Origin: Pelosinus sp. UFO1
Lineage (GTDB): Bacteria; Bacillota; Negativicutes; DSM-13327
Direction of reading: 5' to 3'
Length of the DNA: 64,000 nt
NCBI RefSeq assembly: GCF_000725345.1
Contig: NZ_CP008852.1
Location: 496,001 to 560,000 of the forward strand
Shown: piece after piece, positions 1 to 9,180 of the stretch
How positions within the stretch are numbered: position 1 is the stretch's first letter
Layout: each line of letters begins with the position of its first letter
Program-made: the position numbers and the translations under genes
Notes under the pieces: generated by a model
Seen by the model: only the letters and a program-made list of their open reading frames with translations
What the model was told of the DNA's origin: nothing
Database searches by the model: none

Positions 1-252
1 GAGAAAAAGGCAGGAGTTCAAATAACTGTACAAAACTCTGGGGCATGGATTGATGAAGAACTAGGAGATAGCATCTATGTACGGGGGATTTCAGGTAAAG
101 GCAGTAATAGAGGGTATGGCTTGGCCTTAGTATCAGAAAAGGTGCTTCTAAATAATGGAGTAGTCTCCCATTCGAACTTACCAGCAGGCGGCGTGGAATT
201 TAAGGTGTGGATTCCGTATAATAGTAAAGGTGACAGATATGAAGAAAATTAA
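1..252 (+). CDS. Sensor histidine kinase, C-terminal fragment (CitA/DcuS type)
   Basis: The window opens inside this gene; 83 codons remain before the TAA. The visible part is the end of a HATPase_c ATP-binding domain. The G2 box reads GYGLALVSEKV, preceded by a SGKGSNR loop, as in the CitA/DcuS/DctB-like kinases that sense carboxylates. The G1 region (NSGAWI) is degenerate compared with the usual DxGxGI. The last 23 bases overlap the response regulator gene that follows, so the two are translationally coupled and form a two-component pair. The ligand cannot be told because the sensor domain lies outside the window. The DASS transporter at 6107 is a possible regulatory target, by inference only. 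Confidence 0.8.
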   Translation, partial: EKKAGVQITVQNSGAWIDEELGDSIYVRGISGKGSNRGYGLALVSEKVLLNNGVVSHSNLPAGGVEFKVWIPYNSKGDRYEEN

Positions 253-913
253 AGTATTGATTGTAGAAGACGATCCAATGGTTGCTGATATTAATAAAAG
301 GTTTACGGAGGCAGTGGATGGTTTTACGGTAGTTGGTATTGCCGATAATGGTACAAAGGCAATAGACATGGCGAATAAGCTGCATCCTGATTTAATCATA
401 CTCGATATTTATATGCCAGAAGTTGACGGTATGGGTGTATTAGCCTCACTACGAAAACGAGATATAGAAGTGGATGTTATTTTAATTACGGCAGCGAATG
501 ATAGCGATATGATTAGTAAGGTTATGCGCTCGGGGGTAATTGATTATATTATAAAACCATTCAAATTTGATCGTTATCGTAATACATTAGAGGCATACCG
601 AGATTTTAATAGTAAGATAGTAGAACAAGATAGCTTTAGTCAGGTAGAACTTGATAAGTTTTTTTCCGCGAAAATGGCAAAGGCTAGCTCTCATTTGCCT
701 AAGAATATGCATGGGCAGACATTGGATTCCGTTATTGATTTACTAAGTTGTCAATCAGAAGCTTTATCCGCTGATGATGTAGCAGGCCAAGTAGGAATTT
801 CTAGAGTGACTGCTAGGCGTTATTTAGATTATCTAGTAGTTGAAGGTAAACTTCAAATGCTGCTTGAATATATGCCTGTAGGAAGACCGATTCATCGGTT
901 CAAAATGAGATAA
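230..913 (+). CDS. Response regulator, CitB/DcuR/MalR family
   Basis: 227 residues with an N-terminal receiver domain and a C-terminal helix-turn-helix. Receiver residues are in place: acidic pocket E13-D14-D15, phospho-acceptor D59 (in LDIYMP), T87 and K109 (KPF). After a linker, residues about 165-225 form the HTH typical of regulators of citrate and C4-dicarboxylate metabolism (DDVAGQVGISRVTARRYLDYL). The start shown is a GTG that overlaps the kinase gene; an in-frame ATG at 239 is an alternative. It should bind DNA when phosphorylated by the upstream kinase. Regulators of this family usually activate transport or fermentation genes for organic acids, which would fit the anion transporter 5 kb downstream, but no direct link is visible. 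Confidence 0.9.
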   Translation: MTDMKKIKVLIVEDDPMVADINKRFTEAVDGFTVVGIADNGTKAIDMANKLHPDLIILDIYMPEVDGMGVLASLRKRDIEVDVILITAANDSDMISKVMRSGVIDYIIKPFKFDRYRNTLEAYRDFNSKIVEQDSFSQVELDKFFSAKMAKASSHLPKNMHGQTLDSVIDLLSCQSEALSADDVAGQVGISRVTARRYLDYLVVEGKLQMLLEYMPVGRPIHRFKMR

Positions 914-987
914 TATAATGCAGGTATAGACTGATGGTTTCCGATTGGAAGGATAGCTGGTTTTGTATAAAAAATGTTAGAGAGATA

Positions 988-1040
988 ATATCAAAAAGAC
1001 GGCTGCTTTGAGACTTTCAAAGCAGCCGTCTTTTTGATAT
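988..1040. terminator. Bidirectional intrinsic terminator
   Basis: A perfect 24-bp inverted repeat (arms 988-1011 and 1017-1040) has a 5-base loop. The GC-rich core GACGGCTGC is flanked by A5 on the left and T5 on the right, so it can end transcription in either direction. It closes the two-component operon. Confidence 0.85.
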
Positions 1041-1078
1041 AGTTAGGGTACTATTCGGGCAAGAAGAGGGGATACAAA

Positions 1079-2359
1079 ATGGGGCACATTGGTAATAGTG
1101 ACCGAGAATATCGTTTGTTGCAACAACGCTTGGACTATAATATAACCGGAGCACCCTATTCGCCAGTGTTTATTGCAATACTAAAACTATTATTTTCTAC
1201 AGAAGAAGCTGAGCTTGCCAGGCAAATTCCTCTGCGTCCTACTTCTCTTACAGTTTTAGCATGTAAGCTTGGTATTCCAGTAGAATCATTAAAGTATAAA
1301 ATAACAATTATGGCAGAGCGAGGTTTAGTTTTTGATTTAGAATACAAGGGAGAATGTTATGTAGTCTTAGCGCCTGTCGTGATTGGGTTTTTTGAATTTA
1401 TTTTTATGCGAACGCGCGATGAATTACCGATGAAGGAGCTCGCAGAGCTTTTTGATCAATATATGTTTCAAGATGATCGTTTTGCTCATAGTATATTCGA
1501 AGAGAGCACCCAATTAGGGAGATCCTTAGTTCGTGAAGAAGCAATATTTGAAGATGATTATACTGAGGTTCTAGATTGGGAGAAAGCAAGCTTAGTGATT
1601 ACCTCTGCAAAAACCATTGGTTTATCTTTATGTGCCTGTCGTCATAAGGCCAGTCATCTGGGGAAAAGTTGCAGCGCCCCGCAAAAGACCTGTATGACAT
1701 TTGGTAACAGCGCAGAGTTATTAATCAAAAAAGGAATGGCTGAGCCAATTACAACAGCTGTTTCTATGATGATTCTAGAACAATGTAAAACTGCTGGCTT
1801 AGTACAAATTGCTGACAATGTACAAAAAAATGTAGGATTTCTTTGTAACTGTTGCGGCTGTTGCTGTGGGATGCTACAGTCTATGAAAAATTTCAACATG
1901 GGTCACGCCGTAGTTACTTCCAATTGGGTAGTCCAAATCAATAATCAGAAATGTATAGGCTGTAATTCATGTGTAAAAGCTTGCCCACTAGGAGTAATTA
2001 GTTTGGTAAAAGGGCAGCAAACAAATAAGCATAAAAAGGCGGTCTACGAAGAAGATTTATGCTTAGGTTGTGGTGTTTGTGTAACTACCTGTAAATTTGG
2101 CTGCATTCAAATGAAACCTCGGGAAAAACGAGTGCTTGTACCAGAAACAACCTTTGATCGAATGATTGCTATGGCTATCGAGCGGGGGAAGCTATCTCAT
2201 TTTATCTTTGATGATCCTTCCCGTTTCAGCCATCGTGCCTTGGGGCGAATTGCTTCCGTCATCGAGAAATCTCCCCCTGTAAAAGCATTAATGGCGATTG
2301 AGTCGATTAAATCAGTATTTTGCCGAAGTATTATAGCAGGTGCAAAGAAATATACATAG
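1079..2359 (+). CDS. Cys-rich 4Fe-4S protein with winged-helix-like N-terminus
   Basis: 426 residues. Residues 25-110 look like a winged-helix fold (FSTEEAELARQIP, then a LACKLGIP helix). A first Cys cluster follows, C185-A-C187-R with C198 and C205 (Cx3PxxxCxxFG style). A dense second cluster is C256, C258, C259, C261, C262, C263. Two classical 4Fe-4S ferredoxin motifs come last: C292/295/298/302 and C328/331/334/338. Similar proteins occur in anaerobes as uncharacterised ferredoxin-domain proteins; I know no proven function. No membrane segment or signal peptide is evident, so it is probably a cytoplasmic redox or redox-sensing protein. The gene stands alone between a terminator and the DUF2157 gene. 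Confidence 0.75.
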   Translation: MGHIGNSDREYRLLQQRLDYNITGAPYSPVFIAILKLLFSTEEAELARQIPLRPTSLTVLACKLGIPVESLKYKITIMAERGLVFDLEYKGECYVVLAPVVIGFFEFIFMRTRDELPMKELAELFDQYMFQDDRFAHSIFEESTQLGRSLVREEAIFEDDYTEVLDWEKASLVITSAKTIGLSLCACRHKASHLGKSCSAPQKTCMTFGNSAELLIKKGMAEPITTAVSMMILEQCKTAGLVQIADNVQKNVGFLCNCCGCCCGMLQSMKNFNMGHAVVTSNWVVQINNQKCIGCNSCVKACPLGVISLVKGQQTNKHKKAVYEEDLCLGCGVCVTTCKFGCIQMKPREKRVLVPETTFDRMIAMAIERGKLSHFIFDDPSRFSHRALGRIASVIEKSPPVKALMAIESIKSVFCRSIIAGAKKYT

Positions 2360-2410
2360 AGCAAACCAATAGGTTATCGGGTAGAGCTTAACTTTTAGGA
2401 GGTGTTTATC

Positions 2411-3451
2411 TTGGAGATCACTCGTAAAGAAATAAAACAAGCTATAGAGGAAAACATTATCTCACAGGAACAGGGAGATAAATTATGGAAGTTATGGGAT
2501 GAACGGCAGATTAATGAGCCGAAATTTCAACTTTCCCACTTAGCCTATTATTTTGGTGCCCTTCTAGTTATTTCAGCCATGGGTTGGTTTATGAATAATA
2601 CTTGGAATCAATTTGGTGGTATGGGGATTTTTTCCATTGCAGTACTTTATGCAGTTTGTTTCACTGGCATAGGAAAGATGCTATGGGAAAAGAAGGGGCT
2701 CAGGGTTGCGGCAGGCTTACTGATTGTCATGGCAGTATGTATGACGCCGTTGGCTATTTTTGGTTTAGAGCGGGCTCTAGGGTGGTGGCCTCATTCTGAG
2801 CCTGGTAATTATCGCAGCTTTTATCATTGGATTCGTGGTGGCTGGTGCTTCATAGAAGTGGGAACCATTGCTAGTGCTTGTATTGCCTTACGATTTTTTT
2901 CATTTCCTTTGCTAACTGCACCTTTATATATTATCTTATACTTTTTATCAATGGATATAACGCCACTTTTATTTGGGGTGGAGCATAATTGGGTTATTAC
3001 CCGCTGGGTGTCCTTGTTTTTTGGTTTGACAATGATAGTCATCTCTATGCTTGTTGACTATCGCTGCCAGAGGAAGATTTATCAAGGAGACTATGCTTTT
3101 TGGGGATATTTATTTGGAACATTAGCTTTTTGGTCCGGACTTACTTTTCTTGATAGCAATAATGAATGGTCTAGGATTGCCTATTGTTTGATTAACCTTG
3201 GTTTACTAGTATTGGGGATATTATTACGACGTAAGGTTTTCCTTGTATTTGGTACAATAGGCGTGAATGGGTATATTGGACATTTAGCTTATCGTGTGTT
3301 TAACGATTCCGTGTGGTTTCCCTTTATTTTAAGCTTTGTTGGAATTGGAATTATTTATCTTGGTGTTATTTATAATAAAAAGCAAGATAAAATACAGGCC
3401 TTCCTCAGGGGAAGGGTACCAGAAAAAATTAGGCGGTTTTTGCCAGAATGA
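2411..3451 (+). CDS. DUF2157-type multi-spanning membrane protein
   Basis: About 346 residues. A soluble N-terminal segment of roughly 45 residues (EITRKEIKQAIEENIISQEQ), predicted helical, is followed by eight or more hydrophobic segments. It is of the DUF2157 type and has no known activity. I chose TTG at 2411 because a strong Shine-Dalgarno AGGAGGTG lies at 2397-2404, six bases before it. The in-frame GTG at 2402 overlaps that site and is unlikely. The stop overlaps the hrpB start (ATGA), so the two genes are coupled. Confidence 0.75.
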   Translation: MEITRKEIKQAIEENIISQEQGDKLWKLWDERQINEPKFQLSHLAYYFGALLVISAMGWFMNNTWNQFGGMGIFSIAVLYAVCFTGIGKMLWEKKGLRVAAGLLIVMAVCMTPLAIFGLERALGWWPHSEPGNYRSFYHWIRGGWCFIEVGTIASACIALRFFSFPLLTAPLYIILYFLSMDITPLLFGVEHNWVITRWVSLFFGLTMIVISMLVDYRCQRKIYQGDYAFWGYLFGTLAFWSGLTFLDSNNEWSRIAYCLINLGLLVLGILLRRKVFLVFGTIGVNGYIGHLAYRVFNDSVWFPFILSFVGIGIIYLGVIYNKKQDKIQAFLRGRVPEKIRRFLPE

Positions 3452-5967
3452 AAAAATTACCCATCGAAGATATTTTACTTGAATTACAGACAAAATTAAG
3501 CACTTCTAAAAATATTGTTCTCGTGGCGCCACCAGGAGCAGGGAAAACTACACGGATTCCCTTGGCTTTATTAGATGAGCCCTGGCTTTCGGGGCAACGA
3601 ATTTTACTATTAGAACCCCGCCGTTTAGCGGCTCGATCAGCTGCTCGTTATATAGCGGCCTTGTTAGGAGAGCAAGTAGGAGAAACTGTCGGTTACCGAG
3701 TTCGGCTAGATACTTGTGTTGGTCCGAAGACTCGAATCGAGGTAATTACAGAAGGAATTTTGACTCGTCTATTACATAGGGATCCTTCTCTTGAAAATGT
3801 CGGTATTGTAATTTTTGATGAGTTTCATGAACGAAGTATACATGCAGATCTGGGATTAGCATTGTGTTTGCAGTCCCAGGCACTGCTGCGAGAAGAATTA
3901 AAACTTTTGGTGATGTCGGCGACGTTAGATACTACTCCAGTATCTTCCATCCTTGGAGATGCACCCGTCGTTATCAGTGAAGGAAAATCATATCCTGTAG
4001 AGACGTATTATAATAAGCGTCCTATTGAGGGACATATAGAGCTAGCTGTTGTTCGCAAAGTGCAAGAGGTTCTTTTAGCTGAACAAGGAGATATATTAGT
4101 TTTTTTGCCAGGTGTAAGGGAAATTCGTAGAGTAGAGTCTCAGCTTTTGGCAATGGTAAATGAGAATGAGGTATTTATATATAAGCTTTATGGTACCTTA
4201 CCACAAGAAGAACAAGATGTAGCTTTATTACCAGCACCCGCTGGAAAACGAAAAGTAGTATTAGCTACTTCTATTGCTGAAACGAGTATTACGGTACAAG
4301 GAGTAGGGATTGTTATTGATAGTGGTCTGATGCGGGTATCTCGCTTTTCGCCAGGTACAGGAATGACCCATTTAGAAACGGTAAAGGTCAGTCGGGCTGC
4401 TGCTGATCAACGGCGTGGACGGGCAGGGCGTTTAACTTCAGGTATTTGTTACCGATTATGGACGCCTCAAGAAGACTTAACTCACAGGGCGGGAAACACG
4501 CCAGAAATTTTGGAGGCAGATCTTACAGCTTTAGCTTTGGAACTTGCCTTATGGGGTATAGAAGATCCAGAGGAGTTATTGTGGCTTGATCCGCCGCCTA
4601 AGGGAGCTATTGCGCAAGCGAGGGAGTTATTACAACAATTAGGTGCTTTATCGAGTACAGGGCGTATTACTGCCCATGGTCAACAAATAGCTGAGGTGGG
4701 AATTCATCCTCGCCTAAGTCATATGATTTTGAAGGGCAAATCCTTAGGATATGGGAAATTAGCTTGTGAGATTGCTGCATTACTCAGTCAAAGGGATTTA
4801 TTCCAAAATGATAAAAGTATGCCTGATGCTGATTTGCGTTTACGTATTGAGGTACTGCATGGTGGAAAGAAAGCGGGAATTGTTGGTCCTTCAGGGTATA
4901 AAATTGATTCTAAACTCTATCAGCGAATTCAGGTTGAAATTCGTCATTGGACTCAGCTATTTTCCATTTCAGATGAGGATACTGATGATATTAGTGCTTG
5001 CGGAGTCTTACTGGCTTTTGCTTATCCAGACCGAATCGGTCAAGGGAGAGGAGATGGAAGATTTCTCTTACGAAATGGTCGTGGGGCTACGTTTATTGGT
5101 CCCCAATCTTTAGCGCAAGAGCCCTACTTGGTGGCAGCCGAGTTAGGGGGAGATCAGCAGCGGGATAATCGTATTTTTCTCGGAAGTTCGATTGATGTGA
5201 AAGAAATACGTCAGTATTTTAACGAACAGATTGAGGTTCAAGAAGATATTAGCTGGGATCACGAAGCGCAGATAGTGAGAGCAAGGCGCTATGAGAAACT
5301 CGGTGCCTTGATTCTAGAAAATACTCCGATTGTAGGTTGTGATCCAGCAAAGTTAGCAACAGCTTTATTAGAAGGAATTCGAGAAGAAGGACTGAAAATT
5401 CTTCCATGGACAAAGGCCGCCTTACAACTCCGCCAACGGCTTGCGTTTATGCATTCCTGCCAGCCTAACTGGCCGAATGTATCAGAGGAAGCTTTACTAG
5501 CTACCTTAGAGGATTGGTTAGGACCTTATCTATATGGTAAGGCCAATCCAAATCGGATTGAAGGGCTAAATTTAGTATTAGTACTTAGATCGATGCTCAC
5601 TTGGGAGCAAGGGCAGCAGCTTGATAATTGGGCCCCAACACATATTGCTGTTCCGAGTGGTCAACGTATACCTATTGATTACAGCCAGACTTCTATTCCT
5701 GTGCTAGCTGTGCGTTTGCAAGAAATGTTTGGTTTAGAAGAAACCCCTCGAATCGGGCAAGGTAAGGTAGCCCTTACGCTTCACCTGCTATCACCTGCTC
5801 ATCGCCCCATTCAAATTACCCAAGACCTTGCAAGTTTTTGGAAAAATGCTTATTTCGAAGTGAAAAAGGATTTAATGGGACGTTATCCGAAACACGCCTG
5901 GCCTGAAGATCCTCTACAAGCGATGCCAACTCACCGCACTCATGTTCATTTAAAAAAAGATAATTGA
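3448..5967 (+). CDS. hrpB: ATP-dependent helicase HrpB
   Basis: 839 residues, the usual HrpB length. The Walker A motif APPGAGKTT is at residues 27-35 and the DEAH-box variant DEFH at 124-127. Motif SAT (SATLD) and the C-terminal helicase motifs TSIAETSITV and RRGRAGR follow. The rest matches the HA2-like and HrpB C-terminal regions, ending in a PKHAWPEDP-type tail seen in this family. HrpB is a DEAH-box RNA helicase homologue whose bacterial role is poorly defined. The ATG overlaps the stop of the DUF2157 gene by four bases. Confidence 0.93.
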   Translation: MKKLPIEDILLELQTKLSTSKNIVLVAPPGAGKTTRIPLALLDEPWLSGQRILLLEPRRLAARSAARYIAALLGEQVGETVGYRVRLDTCVGPKTRIEVITEGILTRLLHRDPSLENVGIVIFDEFHERSIHADLGLALCLQSQALLREELKLLVMSATLDTTPVSSILGDAPVVISEGKSYPVETYYNKRPIEGHIELAVVRKVQEVLLAEQGDILVFLPGVREIRRVESQLLAMVNENEVFIYKLYGTLPQEEQDVALLPAPAGKRKVVLATSIAETSITVQGVGIVIDSGLMRVSRFSPGTGMTHLETVKVSRAAADQRRGRAGRLTSGICYRLWTPQEDLTHRAGNTPEILEADLTALALELALWGIEDPEELLWLDPPPKGAIAQARELLQQLGALSSTGRITAHGQQIAEVGIHPRLSHMILKGKSLGYGKLACEIAALLSQRDLFQNDKSMPDADLRLRIEVLHGGKKAGIVGPSGYKIDSKLYQRIQVEIRHWTQLFSISDEDTDDISACGVLLAFAYPDRIGQGRGDGRFLLRNGRGATFIGPQSLAQEPYLVAAELGGDQQRDNRIFLGSSIDVKEIRQYFNEQIEVQEDISWDHEAQIVRARRYEKLGALILENTPIVGCDPAKLATALLEGIREEGLKILPWTKAALQLRQRLAFMHSCQPNWPNVSEEALLATLEDWLGPYLYGKANPNRIEGLNLVLVLRSMLTWEQGQQLDNWAPTHIAVPSGQRIPIDYSQTSIPVLAVRLQEMFGLEETPRIGQGKVALTLHLLSPAHRPIQITQDLASFWKNAYFEVKKDLMGRYPKHAWPEDPLQAMPTHRTHVHLKKDN

Positions 5968-6008
5968 ACATTAAGTTTGCTTAGATGAGATTTGTTCATG
6001 TCTGTTTT

Positions 6009-6039
6009 GAACAAAATGACCAAAAGGAACAAAAGGTTC
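6009..6039 (+). promoter_or_regulatory. Three tandem 9-bp repeats upstream of the DASS gene
   Basis: Three consecutive 9-mers, GAACAAAAT, GACCAAAAG and GAACAAAAG, run without gaps from 6009 to 6035. GTTC follows and makes the last unit partly palindromic. An upstream TTTGTTC pairs with the first unit. The position, about 70-100 bases before the transporter start, suits an activator or repressor array. The binding protein is unknown; the CitB-type regulator at 230 is one candidate. Confidence 0.4.
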
Positions 6040-6050
6040 TTCCTACCTGG

Positions 6051-6076
6051 AATTCATGCTAGTATTAACATGAATT
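6051..6076 (+). promoter_or_regulatory. Palindrome before the DASS transporter gene
   Basis: Perfect 8-base arms AATTCATG and CATGAATT are separated by 10 bases, ending 30 bases before the start codon. It fits a dimeric regulator site or a leader hairpin. Confidence 0.4.
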
Positions 6077-6106
6077 TTCGAAAAATGTAAAGGTAGGAGT
6101 GTTATT

Positions 6107-7507
6107 TTGAATAAAAAAATTGCAGCTTTATTGACAGTTGGGCTTGTAATAGCGCTATGGTTTATACCTGTACCTGCAGGCTTAAAACCTCAAGCTTGGC
6201 ATTTATTCTCCATCTTCATGGGTACAGTGGTTGGTTTTATTTTGCAACCTATCGAGGCGGGTTCTGTAGCCCTAATTGCTATGGTAATGGTAGCATTGAC
6301 GAATACCATAAAATTTACAGAAGTATTAACAGCTTTTAGTGGCTCTACTGTATGGTTAATTGTTTCTGCATTTATTCTTGCGCGGGCATTTATTATTACG
6401 GGCCTAGGTAAACGTATTGCTTACTTAGTTATGCGATCATTTGGTGATAGCAGTCTGAAGTTAGTATATTCTTTAGTGATTAGTGATGTAATTATTGGAC
6501 CAGCGATCCCTTCTAACTCGGCTAGGTCGGGGGGGCTGGTTTTCCCTATTGTGGCCAGTTTGTGCCAAGCTTTTGATTCTCATCCAGGGACGTCCTCTAG
6601 AAGAATCGGTGCTTTTCTAATGACATCTGTATTCCACATTGACTTTGTTGTATCAGCTATGTTTTTGACGGCCATGGTAGGCAATCCCATTGCTGCCGAA
6701 TTGGCCAAAAAGATTTTAAATGTTGATATCACATGGATGAGTTGGTTCATAGCAGCAGTTGTTCCAGGCGTTGTAGCCCTTATTGCAATTCCGTATGTAC
6801 TTTATAAAATTTATCCGCCAGAAATTAAAAACACTCCGGAAGCAAAAGAAATGGCCAATAAAGTATTACAAGAAATGGGTCCTATCTCAAAAGGCGAAAA
6901 AATTATGTTGGCTGTATTCATTGGTTTGCTTGTGTTATGGGCAACCGCTGAATTTACCAAACTTAATGGTACCTTGATTGCCTTTATGGGACTTTGTGTG
7001 CTGCTTATGACCAAAGTTCTTACATGGGATCATGTGATCAAAGAAACAAAAGCATGGGATACCCTAGTGTGGGTAGGTAGTGTTATTTTAATGTCAGATT
7101 ACTTAAATAAAACAGGTTTTATTCCCTGGTTTGCCAAGATACTAGAGAATCAAATGGTAGGGGTCAGCATGATTACGGCTATTGTATTGTCTTTTGCCAT
7201 TTACTTATATAGTCATTATTTCTTCGCTAGTATGTCAGCTCATATTACATCTATGTATGGAGCTTTGATTACTCTTGGGGTTGCAGCAGGTGCACCGCCT
7301 TTTATTTCAGCATTTGTTGTAGCCATGGCTTCAAATATTTGTGGATGCTTAACTCATTTTGGCTCAGGTCCGTCACCCGTTTATTTTGGTGCAGGTTATG
7401 TTGATCAAAAAACTTGGTGGAAACTTGGTTTTGTTGTATCGATCCTGCATATTATTATTTGGGTCGGTGTCGGTGGTGTATGGTGGAAAATTCTTGGGTA
7501 TTGGTAA
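6107..7507 (+). CDS. DASS-family anion/Na+ symporter
   Basis: 466 residues with about 12 hydrophobic segments. It belongs to the divalent anion:Na+ symporter family (SLC13/CitT-like). Two family hallmarks are visible: a first hairpin motif SNSARSGG at residues 136-143 and a C-terminal SNICGCLTHFGSGP motif, which together form the substrate and sodium site. Related proteins move 2-oxoglutarate, malate, citrate, tartrate or succinate; the substrate cannot be fixed from sequence. The start is a TTG after a good GTAGGAG Shine-Dalgarno. The upstream DNA carries tandem repeats and a palindrome suggesting dedicated regulation. Confidence 0.88.
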   Translation: MNKKIAALLTVGLVIALWFIPVPAGLKPQAWHLFSIFMGTVVGFILQPIEAGSVALIAMVMVALTNTIKFTEVLTAFSGSTVWLIVSAFILARAFIITGLGKRIAYLVMRSFGDSSLKLVYSLVISDVIIGPAIPSNSARSGGLVFPIVASLCQAFDSHPGTSSRRIGAFLMTSVFHIDFVVSAMFLTAMVGNPIAAELAKKILNVDITWMSWFIAAVVPGVVALIAIPYVLYKIYPPEIKNTPEAKEMANKVLQEMGPISKGEKIMLAVFIGLLVLWATAEFTKLNGTLIAFMGLCVLLMTKVLTWDHVIKETKAWDTLVWVGSVILMSDYLNKTGFIPWFAKILENQMVGVSMITAIVLSFAIYLYSHYFFASMSAHITSMYGALITLGVAAGAPPFISAFVVAMASNICGCLTHFGSGPSPVYFGAGYVDQKTWWKLGFVVSILHIIIWVGVGGVWWKILGYW

Positions 7508-7548
7508 AATTGAATTAGAATATAAAGATAATGATGCGATGCATAGTA

Positions 7549-7588
7549 AAGAAGCCACTTAAACGATAAGTTAAGTGGCTTCTTTTTT
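7549..7588 (+). terminator. Intrinsic terminator of the DASS gene
   Basis: Arms AAGAAGCCACTTAA (7549-7562) and TTAAGTGGCTTCTT (7571-7584) are followed by a T-run. Repeat A begins immediately after it. Confidence 0.85.
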
Positions 7589-7590
7589 GC

Positions 7591-7686
7591 GGAATCAGAA
7601 AGTATAACACTTTCTTGATTCCAAGTAAGAACGACTAAGGCTTCTGCCTGCGTCTGAGGACTTGGCCTAAGCCAAGTCTTTTCTTA
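7591..7686 (+). repeat. Dispersed repeat A, copy 1
   Basis: A 96-base element matching 24457-24552 at 93 positions. It contains two hairpins. The first pairs GGAATCA-GAAAGT with ACTTTCTTGATTCC and carries one bulged base. The second is GACTTGGC/GCCAAGTC followed by TTTTCTTA, a terminator-like end. Like the second copy it starts within a few bases of a gene terminator. Partial copies lie near 52222 and 54750. Confidence 0.85.
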
Positions 7687-7705
7687 ACCTTAAAGCTGAA
7701 CCATC

Positions 7706-8197
7706 TTATAATATCTTTTTTAAGATTGCATAAGATATAATATCACTGACATTTTCAACAAAAGGAATGTTGCTTGGGTTGCGGCTTGCAATAGCGCCAC
7801 GTAAGATTACAGGAGTCAAATCAAGGTCAAGGGCACCTCGGTAAGTAGACAAGACGCAGAACTCTGCGCAATAGCCTGTGATAACAAGAGTATCAATATT
7901 CTGTTGCCTTAGTAACTCCTCTAAAGGTGTTTTATTAAAAGCATTACCATAGGTTTTGTGAATATGAGGATCAGTTGGCAAGATGGAAAGAGAATCTGGT
8001 AAGTCAAATCCTTCTGTGCCTGGTAAAAGTCCATTTTCTTTCACCATGTGTTGAATACAAATAATGGGTAATCCTTTTTGCCTAAATAAATCAATTCCAG
8101 CATTGATTTGTATAATGGCTTTATTGAGGGAATGACTTGTTTCAGGATCTTTAAAGAATGCTTTTTGCACATCAATGACTAAAAGAGCAGGCTTCAT
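7706..8197 (-). CDS. Isochorismatase-family cysteine hydrolase
   Basis: 163 residues, short for the family but complete. The catalytic triad D9 (VIDVQ), K81 and nucleophile C114 (GYCAEFCVLST) is intact, with the nonproline cis-peptide context before the Cys. Members hydrolyse isochorismate, nicotinamide, N-carbamoylsarcosine or ureas; the substrate cannot be assigned here. It is a single gene convergent with the DASS gene, with repeat A between them. Confidence 0.85.
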   Translation of the reverse strand: MKPALLVIDVQKAFFKDPETSHSLNKAIIQINAGIDLFRQKGLPIICIQHMVKENGLLPGTEGFDLPDSLSILPTDPHIHKTYGNAFNKTPLEELLRQQNIDTLVITGYCAEFCVLSTYRGALDLDLTPVILRGAIASRNPSNIPFVENVSDIISYAILKKIL

Positions 8198-8433
8198 GAA
8201 AAGACACCTTCTTCTTATAAAATTTTATAGTATAATATACGACAATGATATTTCCAGTCCTGCCAAAATAATGGGTTTATTTTTTATTCTTCTAATAATA
8301 CTAGAGTTAATGTGGCTTTTTTATTCAGAATTATTATGGGTGAAATATAATAAGTATGTTATAATTTTGTAATAAGGATTAAATAGTAGTTGTTATTAAG
8401 AAATAGATTAAAAGAAAAATATGGAGGTTTCAA

Positions 8434-9063
8434 ATGGAAGAAGTTATGAATGCAGTAACTCATGGGATAGGTACTTTGCTAGCCGTTGCGGGATTAGTTT
8501 TATTAACAGTATTTGCTTACTTGAATGGGAGAATTTGGCATATCGTTAGTTTTAGTATTTATGGTACCACGTTAGTGTTACTATATTTAGCTTCCACACT
8601 CTACCATAGTTTTACGAACGAGCGAGTCAAAAGAATTTTTAAGATATTGGACCATTCAGCTATTTATTTGCTAATAGCAGGGACCTATACGCCCTTTACT
8701 TTAGTACCTTTGCATGGTGTTCTGGGCTGGACTGTATTTAGTTTGGTTTGGGGATTGGCGATCATTGGAATTGTCCTAAAGGTTTTTTTTGTAGGACGCT
8801 ATAAGGTTTTATCAACATTGTGTTATCTTGGCATGGGTTGGTTTATTGTCTTTGCAATTAAACCTTTGCTTGCTACTGTGCCGGCATTAGGTATGATTTG
8901 GTTATTTGCTGGTGGTTTATTTTATACATTAGGCAGTGTTTTTTATCTTTGGAAAAGGCTTCCTTATAATCATGCAATATGGCACTTGTTTGTTTTAGCG
9001 GGCAGCATATCACATTTTATTGCAGTATTTTTCTATATTCTTCCTATTCCTCTTCATTCATAA
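8434..9063 (+). CDS. Hemolysin III / TrhA-like membrane protein (PAQR superfamily)
   Basis: 209 residues with seven hydrophobic segments. Metal-site hallmarks of the PAQR/HlyIII family are present: an early THGIG with H11, a STLYHS motif, an LDHSAIYLLIAGTYTPF block, and a late HAIWHLFVLAGSISHF. The bacterial members are integral membrane proteins, one of which (TrhA) links to unsaturated fatty acid homeostasis; the hemolysin label is historical. GGAGG stands 8 bases before the ATG. It is monocistronic. Confidence 0.9.
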   Translation: MEEVMNAVTHGIGTLLAVAGLVLLTVFAYLNGRIWHIVSFSIYGTTLVLLYLASTLYHSFTNERVKRIFKILDHSAIYLLIAGTYTPFTLVPLHGVLGWTVFSLVWGLAIIGIVLKVFFVGRYKVLSTLCYLGMGWFIVFAIKPLLATVPALGMIWLFAGGLFYTLGSVFYLWKRLPYNHAIWHLFVLAGSISHFIAVFFYILPIPLHS

Positions 9064-9180
9064 TTGTAGATATTTACTCAATATTGAAAAATATGGAGAT
9101 ACCTGATTGTTAAAAGAAGGTGAATTACTGTTACAGATAGAATTTAATTTGACCTTGAAAATTGCATAGGGGGGAGAGCA

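Noticed and set aside
6045-6062. Sigma-54 promoter before the DASS gene
   Set aside because: GG and GC elements are 7 bases apart instead of 10.
8175-8372. 65-codon plus-strand reading frame between the isochorismatase and HlyIII genes
   Set aside because: Overlaps the 5' end of the minus-strand hydrolase, has no good ribosome site and is AT-rich, so hydrophobic residues are expected by composition.
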